Source: Phytohabitans suffuscus (GTDB lineage: Bacteria; Actinomycetota; Actinomycetes; Mycobacteriales; Micromonosporaceae). From it: 64,000 nucleotides of DNA. The number at the start of each line of letters is the position of its first letter. The first letter of the stretch is position 1. Positions 61,377 to 64,000 of this stretch are shown in pieces. The position numbers and the translations under genes were made by a program. The notes beneath the pieces are model-generated. The model was not told the DNA's origin, searched no databases, and saw only the letters and a program-made list of their open reading frames with translations. Location: contig NZ_AP022871.1 of the NCBI RefSeq assembly GCF_011764565.1, positions 4,960,320 to 5,024,319 of the forward strand, in the 5' to 3' direction.

Positions 61377-62734
61377 GCTGTGCCTACTTTTCGTTCGTGG
61401 CTGATGCCGCGCAGCAGCCAGGCGGCGGCTGGGATCGCCGCGAGGAGCGCGGCGGCGACCACCAGGAGCGCGGCGCCACGGCCGGTGAGCTGCCACAGTA
61501 TGCCGAAGCCGAGCGACGCCGCGAAGCGGGCGAGCGCCACCACCGTCTGCGCAGCCGCGATGCCGCTGCCCCGGGTCTCGGCCGGCACGAGGCGGCTGAT
61601 CAGCGCGGGCAGCACGCCGTCGGTCGCCGCGTAGAACGTGCCGAGCAGCGCCAGTACGGCGAGCGTGGAGACCAGGCCACCGGACGGGCGGGCGGCCAGC
61701 AGGTAGCCGGCGACCAGCGCGAGATGACCGCCGATGAGCACGCGGGCGCGGCCCACCCGGTCGGCGAGGCGGCCGAACGGCACGGCCAGCACGAGGTACA
61801 CCGCGTTGGTGCCGATGTAGAGCAGCGGGAAGTAGAGAGCGGCGAAGTCGTCGCGGTCCTGCAGGGACAGGTAGATGAACCCGTCGCCGACGGTCAGCAG
61901 GCCGAGCAGGCCGGCCGCGAGGAGCGGCCGCCGCAGCTTCCGCCCGCTGATCTCGCGGACCACCCGCCGCAGCCCGACCCGGGCCTTGCCATCCGGCGCT
62001 CGCTTCGCTCGCGCGGGCCGCGGGTCCGCCCGGCTCCGTCCGTCCTCGTCGCTGCGCTCCTCGGACCGGACGTCGCCGGCCCCCGCGGCCGTGCCCGTCG
62101 CGGTGCGCAGGTTGGGGACGAGCAGCAGGAGTACGGCGAGGCCGGCGGTCGCGAACCCGAACGAGACCACGAACACGGAGTCGTAGCTGCCCGGCACCGT
62201 CCACAGCAGAGCGAACGCGACCAGCGGGCCGAGCGCCGCGCCGAACGTGTCCAGCGCCCGGTGCACGCCGAACGAGCGGCCCAGCGACTCCGGCGGCGAC
62301 GAGGCGGCGATGAGCGCGTCGCGCGGCGCGGTGCGCAGCCCCTTGCCGAGCCGGTCGGCCGTGGTGACCGCCGTGATCGCGGCGAAGCCCTGCGCGGGCA
62401 GCATCGCGATGCGGCTGAGCGCGGAGACCCCGTAGCCGAGGACGGCCACCAGCTTGGGGTGCTCGCGCCGGTCCGCGGCGTACCCGCCGGCGATCCGGAC
62501 GACCGCGCTCACGCCCTGGTAGATGCCGTCCCAGAAGCCGTACGCCGCCGGGCTGAGGCCCACGACGGCGGTGAGGTAGAGCGGCATGATCGACGCGACC
62601 ATCTCCGAGGAGACGTCGGTGAGGAGGCTGACGACACCGAGCAGGACGACCGTCGAGGAGACCCGCCGCGCCACCACGCGGCCAGCAGCCGGTGGGGCGT
62701 CGCCCGCCGGCTTGTCGCGCAGTGACACGTACAC
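61373..62734 (-). CDS. MFS transporter
   Basis: 453 residues with 12 predicted helices. The N-terminal part has VVSLLTDVSSEMVASIMPLYL and GGYAADRREHPK, and the second half has PFGRLADRVGRARVLIGG (MFS motif A). TADRLGKGLRTAPRDALI is usual in a bacterial group of unknown substrate. The loop between helices 6 and 7 holds an unusual Arg/Glu/Asp-rich insert (RSEERSDEDGRSRADPRPAR) encoded by repetitive DNA at about 61985-62075. It is coupled to the TolB-like gene by overlap and lies 11 bp after the aminotransferase. Confidence 0.86.
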   Translation of the reverse strand: MYVSLRDKPAGDAPPAAGRVVARRVSSTVVLLGVVSLLTDVSSEMVASIMPLYLTAVVGLSPAAYGFWDGIYQGVSAVVRIAGGYAADRREHPKLVAVLGYGVSALSRIAMLPAQGFAAITAVTTADRLGKGLRTAPRDALIAASSPPESLGRSFGVHRALDTFGAALGPLVAFALLWTVPGSYDSVFVVSFGFATAGLAVLLLLVPNLRTATGTAAGAGDVRSEERSDEDGRSRADPRPARAKRAPDGKARVGLRRVVREISGRKLRRPLLAAGLLGLLTVGDGFIYLSLQDRDDFAALYFPLLYIGTNAVYLVLAVPFGRLADRVGRARVLIGGHLALVAGYLLAARPSGGLVSTLAVLALLGTFYAATDGVLPALISRLVPAETRGSGIAAAQTVVALARFAASLGFGILWQLTGRGAALLVVAAALLAAIPAAAWLLRGISHERKVGTA

Positions 62735-62745
62735 GGGTCAGGCAC

Positions 62746-63840
62746 CTATCCCAGCGCGGCGGCCAGCTCGCGGACGACGGCGTCCTGCTGGTCGGGGGTG
62801 ATCTGCGGGTAGATGGGCAGCGAGAGGATCTCACCGGCGGCCCGCTCGGCGTGCGGGAACGCGCCCTCGCCGTGGCCGAGCCCGGCGAACGCGCCCGTAC
62901 GGTGCACCGGCATCGGGTAGTGGATGCCGGCGCCGACCCCGGCCGCGTTGAGCTTGGCCAGCACCTCGTCGCGGCGGGGCACCCGGACGCAGTAGATGTG
63001 CCACACGTGCTCGTTGCCGTCGAGCGTGGCCGGGCGTACGACGTCGAGCCCTTCCAGCAGCGCGTCGTAGCGGGCGGCGGCCGCCCGGCGGGCCTCGTTC
63101 CAGCGGGCGAGGCGGGTCAGCTTGGCGCGGAGCACGACCGCCTGGAGCCCGTCGAGCCGGCTGTTGACACCGATCACGTCGTGCGCGTACTTGCGGAGCC
63201 CGCCGTGGTTGGCGATCGTGCGTACGGCCGTGGCCAGGTCGGCGTCCGCGCTCACGACCGCGCCGGCGTCGCCGTACGCGCCGAGGTTCTTGCCGGGGTA
63301 GAAGCTGGTGGCCGCGATGCCGTCGACGCCCGCGCCGCGCCCGTGGCGGGTCGCGCCCTGGCACTGCGCCGCGTCCTCCACGATGGACACGTCCCGCCCG
63401 GCGAGCCCCGCGCGGAGCAGCTCGACCGGCGCCAGCTGGCCGTAGAGGTGCACCGGCACGATCGCGCGGGTGGCCGGCGTGACCGCGGCGAGCGCGGCGT
63501 CCACGTCGATCAGGTAGGTGCGCGGGTCGCAGTCGACCAGTACGACCTCGCCGCCCGCGCGGGCCACCGCCTCGGCCGTCGCGATGAACGTGTTGGCCGG
63601 CAGGATCACCTCGCTGCCCGGCCCCACGCCGACCGCGCGGAGGGCCAGCTCCAGCGCGTCGGTGCCGTTGGCCACGCCGACGCAGTGCGGCAGGCCGCTG
63701 AACGCCGCGTACTCCTGCTCGAACGCCGCCACCTCGGCACCGCCGATGAACGCGGTGCCCGCGATGATCCGCTTGAAGCCGGCCTCGACCTCCTCGGCCA
63801 CTTCGGCGTGGGCGGCCGCGAGATCGACCAGTGGGATCAT
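62746..63840 (-). CDS. DegT/DnrJ/EryC1/StrS sugar aminotransferase
   Basis: A 364-residue PLP enzyme that aminates a keto-sugar nucleotide, typically with glutamate as donor. PLP lysine Lys184 is in TSFYPGKNLGAYGDAGA; Asp156 (IVEDAAQ) contacts the pyridine nitrogen; VANGTDALELALRA, PANTFIATAEA and GIHYPMPVHRTGAF are family motifs. The nearest pattern is that of FdtB/QdtB-type enzymes making a 3-amino-3,6-dideoxyhexose, and an acetyltransferase is coupled upstream as in those loci. The exact sugar is not resolvable. Confidence 0.92.
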   Translation of the reverse strand: MIPLVDLAAAHAEVAEEVEAGFKRIIAGTAFIGGAEVAAFEQEYAAFSGLPHCVGVANGTDALELALRAVGVGPGSEVILPANTFIATAEAVARAGGEVVLVDCDPRTYLIDVDAALAAVTPATRAIVPVHLYGQLAPVELLRAGLAGRDVSIVEDAAQCQGATRHGRGAGVDGIAATSFYPGKNLGAYGDAGAVVSADADLATAVRTIANHGGLRKYAHDVIGVNSRLDGLQAVVLRAKLTRLARWNEARRAAAARYDALLEGLDVVRPATLDGNEHVWHIYCVRVPRRDEVLAKLNAAGVGAGIHYPMPVHRTGAFAGLGHGEGAFPHAERAAGEILSLPIYPQITPDQQDAVVRELAAALG

Positions 63841-64000
63841 GACGGGGCTCCTGTCAGGGTGTTCGCGGGACGCAGCATACGAGCGGGGTTGCCCACCCAG
63901 ACCTCGCCGGGTGGCACGTCGGTGAGGACGACCGAGCCCATCCCCACCAACGAGCGGGCGCCGACCGTGACGCCCTCGCGGATGAGCGCGCCCGCGCCGA
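63837..64000 (-). CDS. C-terminal part of a hexapeptide-repeat acyltransferase (gene continues past the right edge)
   Basis: The last 53 residues or so of a left-handed beta-helix transferase: GAGALIREGVTVGARSLVG, then MGSVVLTDVPPGEVWVGNPA, a classic ending for sugar N- or O-acetyltransferases (for example FdtC-like or NeuD-like). The stop overlaps the aminotransferase ATG by four bases. Together they would aminate and then acylate a nucleotide sugar for the polymer. Confidence 0.85.
   Translation of the reverse strand, partial: GAGALIREGVTVGARSLVGMGSVVLTDVPPGEVWVGNPARMLRPANTLTGAPS

Noticed and set aside
1..64000. tRNA, rRNA, CRISPR array, prophage or integrative element
   Set aside because: No cloverleaf with CCA-type acceptor, no rRNA-like sequence, no regularly spaced identical repeats and no integrase, terminase or transposase gene was found. 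The dispersed repeats are irregularly spaced and single.

Overview
The window is very GC-rich, densely coding DNA from an actinomycete. Gene content fits Micromonosporaceae or a close relative, but that placement is inference: EttA, a trehalose-phosphatase/GH15 fusion beside OtsA, YbjN, DUF5130 and DUF6174 proteins, a class F-type sortase and GTG/TTG starts with GGAGG-type ribosome sites. There are about 50 protein genes. I found no rRNA, tRNA or CRISPR array.

Layout. 1-6.6 kb: end of an unrecognised gene, a GNAT acetyltransferase, a class A penicillin-binding protein, and a cobC-cobT-cobA/cysG run for cobalamin and siroheme. 6.5-10.5 kb: trehalose genes (otsA, then otsB fused to GH15). 10.9-14.4 kb: ettA, a thioesterase, a hypothetical and a YbjN protein. 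14.7-19.1 kb: secreted beta-propeller, truncated haemoglobin, MFS carrier, MscS channel. 19.4-29 kb: HNH nuclease, sortase with a probable substrate, amidase, small envelope proteins, DUF6174 lipoprotein, aldehyde dehydrogenase, DUF3800 protein, duplicated 3-hydroxyacyl-CoA dehydrogenase. 29.2-36.2 kb: one tight operon with a galactose-oxidase-like copper radical oxidase, an anchored excalibur-like protein, a GT39-type membrane glycosyltransferase, a cellulose-synthase-like GT2 and a TIM-barrel hydrolase lipoprotein. It looks like a variant of the Streptomyces cslA/glxA wall-glycan system. 39.2-64 kb: a large exopolysaccharide locus with Wzy-, Wzz- and Wzx-type proteins, seven recognisable glycosyltransferases, polysaccharide deacetylase, LCP transferase, methyltransferase, an asparagine-synthase-like enzyme, a 1,259-residue secreted protein with three DUF4082 modules, and a sugar aminotransferase/acetyltransferase pair at the right edge.

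The least expected feature is non-coding. A 58-bp repeat occurs nine times (eight clear copies, one decayed), always in gaps between convergent genes, with its GAGCTACC end facing the nearest stop codon. In two or three places it ends a longer composite repeat that also carries GATCGTGGTA...TACCACGATC hairpins. One copy is fused in frame to the end of a glycosyltransferase gene. Two small MITE-like elements lie side by side next to wzy, and one of them supplies the wzy stop codon.

Six genes (cobC, the GT39-like gene, the csl-like GT2, an alpha/beta hydrolase, a GT2 in the exopolysaccharide locus, and the asparagine-synthase-like gene) are each split by what looks like one missing base in a short G/C run. 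All six are losses, so base-calling error is more likely than six independent pseudogenes. They are annotated here as whole genes.
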